Under the pieces are notes generated by a model. It was not told the origin of the DNA. It was given only the letters and a program-made list of their open reading frames with translations, and did not search any database. The translations under genes and the position numbers were made by a program. Shown piece by piece: positions 42,409 to 50,662 of a DNA stretch of 64,000 nt; the first letter of the stretch is position 1, and every line of letters begins with the position of its first letter. The DNA lies in contig JAEWWT010000023.1 in the NCBI GenBank assembly GCA_023396225.1, positions 1 to 64,000 of the forward strand. The letters are read 5' to 3'. This DNA is from Bacillota bacterium (GTDB lineage Bacteria; Bacillota; Clostridia; Oscillospirales; Ruminococcaceae).

Positions 42409-44712
42409 GTGGATAATTTTGACTCAAATAATAATCTGCCAGATCAGAAATCTGATAACGGCGATTCAGCTTTCGGTGAAACTAACAATTCAATGCAACA
42501 GGGTAACAATGCTTTTCAGGATATGAACTCACAGACGTACAATCCTGTACAGCAGAATGGGTTTTCCGAAAGCTTTGCAAGCAATCCATATGCACAAAGT
42601 CCTATGGGAGTTGAGCTTACAAAGAAAAAGAAACCTGTATGGCTTTTCATTGTTATAGGAGTGCTTGCAATTGCTGCAATCCTTGGAATATGCTATACAG
42701 TTGTTCCAAGCTTTAGGAATTCAGTAAAAATGCTTGTGCTTTCTGATGATAAGTATTATGCAAGCGTTGAACGTGAACAGGCGGATCTTTTATCTGATGC
42801 TATAGGCAAACTTTTACCAACTGACAAAAATTCAGAAACTGCAATAATTAAAGACATAAGCTATGAAGCAGAGGTTTCAGTTACAGTCGGTGAGTATCTT
42901 ACTGAAATGCTTGAACTTCCAAAGGAATATACTGTAACAGGATTTTCTGATGTTAGCATGACTGACGATGTACAGAACGGATATTTCAAACTGCTTGTCG
43001 GAGATTCAAAATTTGTTGATGCAAATGTTTGGTACGATAAAGAAACAGATGATGCATACTTTAACATGCCAATGTACAGTGATGAGGTTCTCCAAATTAA
43101 GGACTGTTTTAAATACTTGTGCGAAAATATGGACATTGACGCAAGTGAACTTGATAACATGAAGACAGGTCCAGTTGAGATAACAGAAGAACAAGTACAT
43201 AACATTATTTCAAGATATAGTGATATTTATCTTAAGTATTGTACAGATGCAAAGATTGCTAAGAATGTCAAGAAGGAAGCTGGCGGACTTTCTGCAGAAT
43301 ACAATATGGCTGTTGTAAATCTTACAGAAGAACAAGGAAAAGCAATGATCCTTGAAATTCTTGAAACAGCCAAGGATGATGAAGACCTGATTGATTTGTA
43401 CGGACGCACTTCAAAGTCTGAATATCAAGATAAAGTTCAAGATATGATTGACACGATGAATGATACTATTACAACTGGCGGTACTTGTGAAATCCGTACA
43501 TATATTGATAAAAACGGAATTATTGTTGGCAGGGATTTTGTTCTGATTGATGAAGAAGGCAAGGAAGTCAGTTTCTCATTTATTGCGATTACAGAAGGCT
43601 ATAAATTTGTATTTTCATGGGTATTTACAAATGAGTCTACTAACGATGTTGTAACAGCAGACTTTATCGGAACACTTGACAAAGATGGAGCATTTACAGG
43701 AGAAGCTACATTTGCTGAAGATCAGGATGGTGAAAAAAAGGATTTTACAATTGGCATTGAAAACTTAAAGATTAGTAAAAATGAATTAAAGGGAAAAATC
43801 ACTTTTGAATTTGAAAATGATAATTATGACGGTACAACCGAAACAATAAAGGTCATTGCAGAGCTTGGCAAGGACGGGGACTACAGTACATGTAAAATTC
43901 AAGCGTTCTGTGATGATGTCAATGCTTTGACTATTTCAACAAAGGTTAAGGAGAAAGATGTTGCAGATGTCACCCTTCCCTCAGAGTATCTCCTTGACAT
44001 AAGTGAAGAAGATGTTGATATTTCTGAGTACCTTAAAACTGTTGATATTACTGAACTTAAAGAATCAATCAAGAAAGAATTCGGTGACTTAGTATCAGAG
44101 GATGAAATGAATTCTCTGCTTGATGAACTTGATACTATGCTTGAAAGCGCTGCTTCAGGATCATTAGGAGGGTTTGACGAGCCTGATCCAATTGACCCGT
44201 TGCCACCTGCTGAACCTTCAACTATACCTCCAAATGCAGGTCCGTCAGTAGGAATTGATAATATCAAGCTTACTGTTAATGGTGATGTAATTGTACCTGA
44301 CAAGGCATTTAGCGCTTATAAGGATTTGGCAGCATGTGAAGACTTTAATCAGGAAGACTTAAATATATCAGTTGAAGCTGATGATACAGGATATATCTTA
44401 AGTGATAGTTTTGGTATCAGTGTTTCAGTTGAAAATAATGATTCTGCAGCAAAGCCTGCAAAAGACTGCACATTATACTCAATTGCGGTTTCTGAGGATG
44501 CTTTGGAATATGGCATAAGTGCTGATATGAACGGAATTAAGATCGGTAATTATGAATCAAAGGTTCTTGAAGTTCTCGGAACACCTGATGATTATTACGA
44601 TGGTGAATTTTCTGATATGTATACTTACGGAACATATTCAGATGCTTTAAATTATCAGATTACAATATATGATGGAAAAGTTTACGAACTCAGAATTTAC
44701 ATGTATGAATAA
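42409..44712 (+). CDS. Large single-pass anchored protein, function unknown
   Basis: 767 residues. The first 70 residues are Asn/Gln/Ser-rich and cytoplasmic, followed by KKKK and one membrane segment (about 77-98). The rest is an acidic outer part with many beta-strand-like segments, a Pro-rich linker near 595-610 (PDPIDPLPPAEPS) and a small C-terminal domain with a KIGNYESKVLEVLGTPDDYYDG motif like the SmpA/PepSY-type small lipoprotein folds. No enzyme motif is seen. GTG start follows GGGGGA by 7 bases. Expression should be strong from the perfect promoter upstream. Confidence 0.72.
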   Translation: MDNFDSNNNLPDQKSDNGDSAFGETNNSMQQGNNAFQDMNSQTYNPVQQNGFSESFASNPYAQSPMGVELTKKKKPVWLFIVIGVLAIAAILGICYTVVPSFRNSVKMLVLSDDKYYASVEREQADLLSDAIGKLLPTDKNSETAIIKDISYEAEVSVTVGEYLTEMLELPKEYTVTGFSDVSMTDDVQNGYFKLLVGDSKFVDANVWYDKETDDAYFNMPMYSDEVLQIKDCFKYLCENMDIDASELDNMKTGPVEITEEQVHNIISRYSDIYLKYCTDAKIAKNVKKEAGGLSAEYNMAVVNLTEEQGKAMILEILETAKDDEDLIDLYGRTSKSEYQDKVQDMIDTMNDTITTGGTCEIRTYIDKNGIIVGRDFVLIDEEGKEVSFSFIAITEGYKFVFSWVFTNESTNDVVTADFIGTLDKDGAFTGEATFAEDQDGEKKDFTIGIENLKISKNELKGKITFEFENDNYDGTTETIKVIAELGKDGDYSTCKIQAFCDDVNALTISTKVKEKDVADVTLPSEYLLDISEEDVDISEYLKTVDITELKESIKKEFGDLVSEDEMNSLLDELDTMLESAASGSLGGFDEPDPIDPLPPAEPSTIPPNAGPSVGIDNIKLTVNGDVIVPDKAFSAYKDLAACEDFNQEDLNISVEADDTGYILSDSFGISVSVENNDSAAKPAKDCTLYSIAVSEDALEYGISADMNGIKIGNYESKVLEVLGTPDDYYDGEFSDMYTYGTYSDALNYQITIYDGKVYELRIYMYE

Positions 44713-44719
44713 GTTTTAT

Positions 44720-44749
44720 GCCCCTGCCTTAACGGCGGGGGCTTTTTTT
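44720..44749 (+). terminator. Terminator of the anchored-protein gene
   Basis: GCCCCTGCC/GGCGGGGGC (one G-U pair) with a 5-base loop, followed by seven T. Confidence 0.92.
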
Positions 44750-44769
44750 ATTTAGAGCACTGTTTTGTC

Positions 44770-44798
44770 TTGAATTATTTTCAGGTATATATTATAAT
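44770..44798 (+). promoter_or_regulatory. Promoter of zapA
   Basis: TTGAAT (44770-44775) and TATAAT (44793-44798), spacer 17, about 110 bases before the ATG. Confidence 0.6.
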
Positions 44799-44909
44799 AA
44801 AAATATATTGCATATTACTGATTACCATTTTATTATAAAATCTCTTATTTATCGAATAGCTACTCTATTTATATGTGTATCAGTATAAAACGGAAAGGAA
44901 AAAGTTAAT

Positions 44910-45293
44910 ATGAATAAAGTAAAGGTAACTGTCTGTGGAAAGGATTTTTCACTTCAGACAGATGAAGCACCGAGTTATTATCTTGCTCTTGCAAAAAAGC
45001 TTGACAGGGAAATCATGAAAATGGTTGATCTTGGTGATAATATATCTGTTCAGTCAGCTGCTATACTCGTCGGATTAACTGCATTTGATGAACTTCAGAA
45101 ATCTAATGACAGCATTGATAATATAAGAACTCAGGTTAAGGAATATGTTGATGATGCCTGCAGAGCAAGGTCCGAACGTGATGATGCTCAGAAGGTTATT
45201 GAAGTGCTTGAAGGCAAAATTGCCGTTCTTGAAAATGAACTTAATCTCCTTAAGCTTAAAGATACAGTAAAAGAACACTCTTCAAAGAAATAA
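44910..45293 (+). CDS. zapA: Cell division protein ZapA
   Basis: 127 residues. ZapA binds FtsZ filaments and bundles them in the Z ring. The N-terminal globular part (KVKVTVCGKDFSLQTDEAPSYYLALAKKLD) and a C-terminal coiled coil (about 60-118) fit the family. AAAGGAAAAAG precedes the ATG. It is followed after 32 bases by the U32 peptidase gene, a neighbour often seen with zapA in Clostridia. Confidence 0.88.
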   Translation: MNKVKVTVCGKDFSLQTDEAPSYYLALAKKLDREIMKMVDLGDNISVQSAAILVGLTAFDELQKSNDSIDNIRTQVKEYVDDACRARSERDDAQKVIEVLEGKIAVLENELNLLKLKDTVKEHSSKK

Positions 45294-45325
45294 TGATTCA
45301 GGACTTTTGAAAGGAAACCACATTT

Positions 45326-47356
45326 ATGATAGAATTGCTTGCGCCAGCAGGCGGACCTGACAGTATTGAGGCAGCAGTAAGATGCGGAGCGGATGCTGTT
45401 TATCTTGGCGGAGAAAGTTTTTCCGCAAGAGCAAACGCTAAGAATTTCTCTTATGATGAGCTTTGTAAGGCCGTTGAATATTGTCATCTCCATAATGTAA
45501 AGGTTCATCAGGCGATAAATACAGTCATGTTTGACAGTGAAGCAGAACAACTTGTAAAGACCGCAATTATGTCTGCAAAGGCTGGAGTTGACGCATTTAT
45601 CGTTCAGGATATTGGTGCGGCAATGCTGATAAAAAAAGCTGTCCCTGATATGCCTCTTCATGCCTCAACACAGATGTCCGTTCACACAAAGGAAGGCGCT
45701 TTGTTTGCAAAGAGGCTTGGTTTTTCTCGTGTTGTCACAGCAAGAGAACTTTCGCTTGAACAGATAAGGGATATATGTACTGCTGACATTGAGGCTGAAG
45801 CTTTTGTTCACGGCGCCTTGTGCATGTGTGTTTCGGGACAGTGTTACATGAGCGCAATGATAGGCTCAAGAAGTGCTAACAGAGGTTTATGCGCGCAGGC
45901 TTGCAGACTTCCTTTTTCGGCAATTGACGGGCAGGACAGATATGATCTCTCACTAAAGGATATGTCGCTTGTAAATCATATTTCTGATATGCTTTCAGCA
46001 GGGGTATGTTCACTTAAAATAGAGGGAAGAATGAAGCGTGCTGAATATGTTGCGGCGGCTGTAACTGCTTGCAGACAGGCTATCGACGGACTTTCTCCTG
46101 ATATGGAATCACTTCGTGCTGTGTTCTCAAGAAGTGGTTTTTCAGATGGATATATTACAGGTAAAATTGGAGCGGATATGTTCGGAACAAGACAGAAAGA
46201 GGACGTTGTTTCTGCGGAAAAAGTTTTTCCAAAGTTAAGGGAGCTTTATCGTAAAGAGGGTAAGTGTTCGGAAGTAAGCTTTGAAGTGACTCTCAAAAAG
46301 GATATTCCTGTAAAGGTAAAGGCAGTATGCGGAGATGTTTCGGCAGAAGTGATTGGTGATGTACCTGAAACAGCAAATAATCGTCCTACTGACTTAGCTG
46401 CACTTGAAAAGCAGCTTTCAAAACTCGGTGATACGGTTTACACTTTTGCTGGAGTAAGCGCAGATATTGATGACGGACTTATTCTTTCAGCGTCACAGCT
46501 TAACGGTATGAGACGTGATGTAATAGAACAGCTTGACAGGAGTAGAGTAAAGCTCAATACTCCTGATTATAAAATAAATGAATTTGTCCCCGAAAAGCCA
46601 TATGCTGAAAGCCATGAGAAATTCTCGGTAAGGGCACAGGTTAGAACGGTAGAACAGGCTTGTGAGTGCCTTGATTCTGGATATACTGATATGGTTATTC
46701 TTCCGCTTTCGGAGTGCCTTAAAGTAGCATATGAAGATGGACTTGTTGCCGCTCTTCCGAGATTTACAGCGGATGAGAAAAATCTTGAATCCCAGCTTGT
46801 TGAGTTAAAGAAAAAAGGTTATAAGAGTATTTATTGTCAGAATGTTTCACATATAATGCTTGGGGAAAAATACGGCTTTAAAATGCACGGAGGATTTGGT
46901 CTTAATGTTGTCAACTCTTTTACATTGGAAGAGTTAAAAGAACTGGGACTTTCTGATACTGTTGTTTCGTTTGAAATGAAACTTATGCAGATTGAAAAGC
47001 TGGGCGGACTTCCTTTTGGGGTTATAGCTTACGGCAGACTTCCTCTTATGCTGACAAGAAACTGTCCTGTCAAACAGGCAGTCGGAGAATGTTTAAAATG
47101 TACTGGAGAACTTATAGACAGAACAGGCAGACATTTTCCTGTTGTTTGTGACGGACAGGCATCAGAAATCCTCAACTGTGACGTGCTTTCAATGTCGGAA
47201 AGACTTGATGAAATTCATGGTGCGTCATTTATACAGCTTAATTTTACGGATGAAAGCGCTGACAAAATTGCAGAAATACTGAACCAGTACAAAAATGGTA
47301 CAAAGATAACTGATGAAAGTTTTACAAGGGGACTTTATTACAGAGGAATTATCTAG
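45326..47356 (+). CDS. U32 family peptidase/RNA hydroxylation-type protein
   Basis: 676 residues. The N-terminal U32 domain has LLAPAGGPDSIEAAVRCGADAVYLGG and the family signature EAFVHGALCMCVSGQC near 157, with cysteines that in RlhA/TrhP homologues help hydroxylate RNA. A DUF3656-like part and a second U32-like repeat with CPVKQ...CKC-type cysteines follow. The family is named for a collagenase, but RNA modification is better supported for relatives; which applies here is undecided. It is in an operon with zapA and the DUF4321 gene. Confidence 0.88.
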   Translation: MIELLAPAGGPDSIEAAVRCGADAVYLGGESFSARANAKNFSYDELCKAVEYCHLHNVKVHQAINTVMFDSEAEQLVKTAIMSAKAGVDAFIVQDIGAAMLIKKAVPDMPLHASTQMSVHTKEGALFAKRLGFSRVVTARELSLEQIRDICTADIEAEAFVHGALCMCVSGQCYMSAMIGSRSANRGLCAQACRLPFSAIDGQDRYDLSLKDMSLVNHISDMLSAGVCSLKIEGRMKRAEYVAAAVTACRQAIDGLSPDMESLRAVFSRSGFSDGYITGKIGADMFGTRQKEDVVSAEKVFPKLRELYRKEGKCSEVSFEVTLKKDIPVKVKAVCGDVSAEVIGDVPETANNRPTDLAALEKQLSKLGDTVYTFAGVSADIDDGLILSASQLNGMRRDVIEQLDRSRVKLNTPDYKINEFVPEKPYAESHEKFSVRAQVRTVEQACECLDSGYTDMVILPLSECLKVAYEDGLVAALPRFTADEKNLESQLVELKKKGYKSIYCQNVSHIMLGEKYGFKMHGGFGLNVVNSFTLEELKELGLSDTVVSFEMKLMQIEKLGGLPFGVIAYGRLPLMLTRNCPVKQAVGECLKCTGELIDRTGRHFPVVCDGQASEILNCDVLSMSERLDEIHGASFIQLNFTDESADKIAEILNQYKNGTKITDESFTRGLYYRGII

Positions 47357-47413
47357 CTTAGAGATTGTTTTCTATGTAAAAGGCCAGTACAATCAGAAGG
47401 GATGGTCATCATT

Positions 47414-47689
47414 ATGGGCAGCGGAGTTAAAAAGACAATAGCGTTTCTGTTTTTTCTTCTTGCAGGCATAGTTCTTGGTACGATAATTGCAAGGCTTTGT
47501 GACGGGATTTCGTTTCTTTCCTGGCTGTCATATACAATGTCGGTTGGACTTGATACAGATCATCCTGTAGTACTTGACCTAATTGTTATGAAAATAGCAT
47601 TCGGGATTACTCTGTCCGTAAATACTGCGCAGGTAATCTGCGTAATAATCTCGCTTATTGCATATAATAAAACTTGTAAAGGTTTATGA
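47414..47689 (+). CDS. DUF4321 family small membrane protein
   Basis: 91 residues with two membrane segments (about 7-28 and 60-82) and the G-LLAG-I-G pattern of DUF4321, found near mreB and maf/radC genes in Clostridia; function unknown. ATG 47414 is preferred over the ATG at 47402, which overlaps the AAGGG site. It is the last gene before the mreB promoter region. Confidence 0.75.
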   Translation: MGSGVKKTIAFLFFLLAGIVLGTIIARLCDGISFLSWLSYTMSVGLDTDHPVVLDLIVMKIAFGITLSVNTAQVICVIISLIAYNKTCKGL

Positions 47690-47808
47690 TAATTATTTTG
47701 TAAAATGATAGTTATCCGTCAAAATAGCCAAAAAGTTTTTTTAAAATAATCACTGTGTTGCACAATAAAAAGAATTTTAAAAAAATTGTATTTTTATTAA
47801 AAAAATTG

Positions 47809-47837
47809 TTGTAGATAGACTTATGTGGTGCTATAAT
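47809..47837 (+). promoter_or_regulatory. Promoter of the mre cluster
   Basis: TTGTAG (47809-47814) and TATAAT (47832-47837), spacer 17, about 135 bases before mreB. The rest of the 283-base gap is AT-rich without a clear structure. Confidence 0.6.
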
Positions 47838-47972
47838 AATATAGGTATGTACTTTTACAATTATTAATAAATAATATAAATTGTAATTAAATTATAGAAA
47901 TTGGTAACTTATAATTGAAAATTTGAATCATACTATTTGTTGTTTATATAGATTAAAAGGAGTAGGATGTAA

Positions 47973-48989
47973 ATGTTTACAAAAGATATCGGGATAGATC
48001 TTGGTACAGCTAACACCCTTGTATATATGAGAGGCAAAGGCATCATTATACGTGAACCGTCCGTTGTTGCCGTTGATACAAGAACAGACGTTGCAAAGTA
48101 TGTCGGACAGGAAGCTAAGGATGTAATCGGCAGAACACCTGGCTCAATTGTTGCTGTAAGACCGCTTAAGGACGGCGTTATTGCTGACTTTGAAATTACA
48201 ACAACTATGCTTGAGGAATTCATCAAGAAGGCTCTTAAGGGCATGATGTTCACAAAGGCAAGAGTTATTATCTGTATTCCTTCGGGTGTAACAGCTGTTG
48301 AAAGACGTGCTGTAAAGGAAGCTGCTGAAAATGCAGGCGCTAAGAGAGTAAACATTATCGAAGAGCCAATGGCTGCTGCAATCGGCGCAGGACTTCCTGT
48401 TAGAGAAGCAACAGGTTCAATGATTGTTGATATCGGCGGAGGTACATCCGAAGTTGCTGTTATTTCTCTTGGAGGAATCGTTACTTCACGCTCGGTAAGA
48501 GTTGCAGGTGACGCATTTGACACAGCTATTATCAACTACATTAAAAAGAAATATAATCTTCTTATCGGTGAAAGAACTGCTGAAAATGTAAAGATTGCAA
48601 TAGGATCTGCTTTCCCTATGGAAAATGAAGATACTATGGATATCAAGGGAAGAAACCTTCTTAACGGACTTCCTGAAAATATAAATGTTACATCAGCTGA
48701 AATAAGAGAAGCTCTTGCTGAACCTCTTTCACACGTTGTTGAAGCTATAAAGGTTACACTGGAAAAGACTCCTCCGGAGCTTGCTGCTGATATCATCGAC
48801 CAGGGTATAACTCTTGCAGGCGGCGGTGCTCTTATAAGAGGTCTTGACAGACTTATCAACAAGGAAACCGGAATGCCTGTTTACATTGCTGAAACTCCTC
48901 TTGATTGTGTTGCTGACGGTACAGGTAAGGTTCTTGAAGAACTTGATAAGCTTCATGAAGTTCTTAACGACGATTCCAAGTATTATTGA
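47973..48989 (+). CDS. mreB: Rod shape-determining actin-like protein MreB
   Basis: 338 residues. Forms membrane-bound filaments that guide lateral cell-wall synthesis. Actin-fold nucleotide motifs are DIGIDLGTANTLVYMRGKG at the start, MIVDIGGGTSEVAV near 150 and TLAGGGALIRGL near 282. A clear AAAAGGAG site precedes ATG. First gene of the mreB-mreC-mreD-PBP2 cluster; a terminator after it implies it is also made at a higher level than mreCD. Confidence 0.97.
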   Translation: MFTKDIGIDLGTANTLVYMRGKGIIIREPSVVAVDTRTDVAKYVGQEAKDVIGRTPGSIVAVRPLKDGVIADFEITTTMLEEFIKKALKGMMFTKARVIICIPSGVTAVERRAVKEAAENAGAKRVNIIEEPMAAAIGAGLPVREATGSMIVDIGGGTSEVAVISLGGIVTSRSVRVAGDAFDTAIINYIKKKYNLLIGERTAENVKIAIGSAFPMENEDTMDIKGRNLLNGLPENINVTSAEIREALAEPLSHVVEAIKVTLEKTPPELAADIIDQGITLAGGGALIRGLDRLINKETGMPVYIAETPLDCVADGTGKVLEELDKLHEVLNDDSKYY

Positions 48990-49023
48990 TTTTCAGGCGT
49001 TTTAAAATCATAAAGTACAGGCG

Positions 49024-49055
49024 GGCGGATAGAGAAATTTATCCGCCTGTTTTTA
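49024..49055 (+). terminator. Terminator after mreB
   Basis: GGCGGATA/TATCCGCC with an 8-base loop and a following T-rich run; probably partial, since mreC follows without a clear promoter. Confidence 0.75.
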
Positions 49056-49110
49056 ACATGAAGTGTTCAAAAAAGTATTCAGAAGCTGAATCGGACGGGA
49101 GGGCGGCAAT

Positions 49111-49974
49111 TTGAGAGAATTTCTTAAAACGAAAAAGTTCAAGGTGCTTTTGGCGCTGACGGCAATTGTAATTGGTGTAATGATATATACACTCAGCAGG
49201 GGCGGGTATACATCTTCCAGCGCATCGTTTTTTGATAAAATTTTTGAGCCAATAAATAAGCTATCCGCAAATATCTCCGGGAAGGTATCAACATCTCTCG
49301 ATACGCTTGTGAATGCTCAGCAGTATTATGATGAAAATCAGAAATTAAAGGAACAGCTTAACGAACTATATGGCTCCATTGTTGATTATGATAATCTCAA
49401 AAGAGAAAACGAGGAACTCCGTGTAATGCTTGAATTAAAGGAGCAGTACGAGGATTTTACATTTTCTCCTCCGTGTTCAATCGTTGCAAGGCAGACAAAC
49501 GACCCTTACGGAACTTTTACAATAGATAAGGGTTCAAATGACGGCATAAAACCTTATGACCCTGTCATTACTTCACAAGGACTTGTCGGAGTGTGCTTTG
49601 ATGTATCAACAAGCACTTCAAAAGTAAGAACTTTGTACTCACCTAAAACGGCAGTTGGAGTATATACCGTCAGAACAAAGACAACAGGAATTATTGAGGG
49701 AGATTATTCAACTGCGGATGACGGGTATTGCAGAATGAGTTATATAGATAAGGAATCTGATATAAAGGCTGGTGATATTGTTATCACAAGCGGAAGTCAG
49801 AACTTTCCTGCTGAACAGCTTGTCGGCGTTGTAAAGGAAACAGGCATAGAGGACAGCGGACTTTCTATGTATGCAATAATTGAGCCAGCTGTAAATCCAG
49901 GACAGATTACAGATGTTTTTGTTATCACAAAATTCAAGGGACAGAATGAGATTTTGGATGACGAAACAGAATAA
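49111..49974 (+). CDS. mreC: Rod shape-determining protein MreC
   Basis: 287 residues. One membrane segment (about 10-28), a coiled coil (about 70-115) and the MreC beta-domain (GTFTIDKGSNDGIKPYDPVIT, then GDIVITSGSQNFPAEQLVG). It links MreB filaments to the wall-synthesis enzymes on the outer face. Start is TTG at 49111, eight bases after GGGAGG. Confidence 0.95.
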   Translation: MREFLKTKKFKVLLALTAIVIGVMIYTLSRGGYTSSSASFFDKIFEPINKLSANISGKVSTSLDTLVNAQQYYDENQKLKEQLNELYGSIVDYDNLKRENEELRVMLELKEQYEDFTFSPPCSIVARQTNDPYGTFTIDKGSNDGIKPYDPVITSQGLVGVCFDVSTSTSKVRTLYSPKTAVGVYTVRTKTTGIIEGDYSTADDGYCRMSYIDKESDIKAGDIVITSGSQNFPAEQLVGVVKETGIEDSGLSMYAIIEPAVNPGQITDVFVITKFKGQNEILDDETE

Positions 49975-50057
49975 GCTTTTTTGCGGAAATCAGTTTTGTA
50001 TTTATCATATGTTTTGTTATAAAAACCTTTCAGATATTCATGAAAGCAGGTTTATGG

Positions 50058-50624
50058 ATGAATAACCAGGTTAAGAGAAAGCGTGAAAAATGGAATAAGA
50101 TAATAAGATGGTGCCTGTATTTTCTGGTTATCAGTATTGCTTATGTGTTTATGTCGGTGACAAATTCACGTATTCCTGACCCGATACTGCTTATACCTAT
50201 TGCGTTGTGCATTTCGATGAGGGAAACACCATTTTTGTCAGCACTGACAGGATGTGTGTGCGGACTTATGACTGACTCAGCGATGGGTACTATAGTAGGA
50301 TTTCATGGGATACTTCTAATGTGGTTTTGTGTTCTTACTTCGCTTCTTTTTATTTTTATCATGAGACAGCATATTCTCAATATAATATTGATTACAACGG
50401 CATCAACAGTTATTCTTGCTTTGCTGAACTATCTTTTTTCATATGCAATATGGGGATATGACAGCAACGGAAAGATATTTCTTGAAATATTCCTTCCGTC
50501 AATATTGTTTACTGTTATTTCAACTGCAGTTATATATTATATCATAAAGTTTATTGCTGCTAAATTCGGAGCAATAAATGAGAATTTCATAGAAGAAAAA
50601 TCTGATAGTATTGTAAGAGAATAA
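50058..50624 (+). CDS. mreD: Rod shape-determining protein MreD
   Basis: 188 residues, five or six membrane segments, with the MreD-like IPDPILLIPIALCISMRETPFLSALTGCVCGLMTD stretch in the first half, which is the conserved family region. It completes the MreBCD complex. ATG 50058 follows AGCAGG by about 8 bases; the ATG at 50040 has no site. Confidence 0.88.
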   Translation: MNNQVKRKREKWNKIIRWCLYFLVISIAYVFMSVTNSRIPDPILLIPIALCISMRETPFLSALTGCVCGLMTDSAMGTIVGFHGILLMWFCVLTSLLFIFIMRQHILNIILITTASTVILALLNYLFSYAIWGYDSNGKIFLEIFLPSILFTVISTAVIYYIIKFIAAKFGAINENFIEEKSDSIVRE

Positions 50625-50662
50625 ATAAAATATGCATATATTAATTTTGTATTCCTGAGGAG

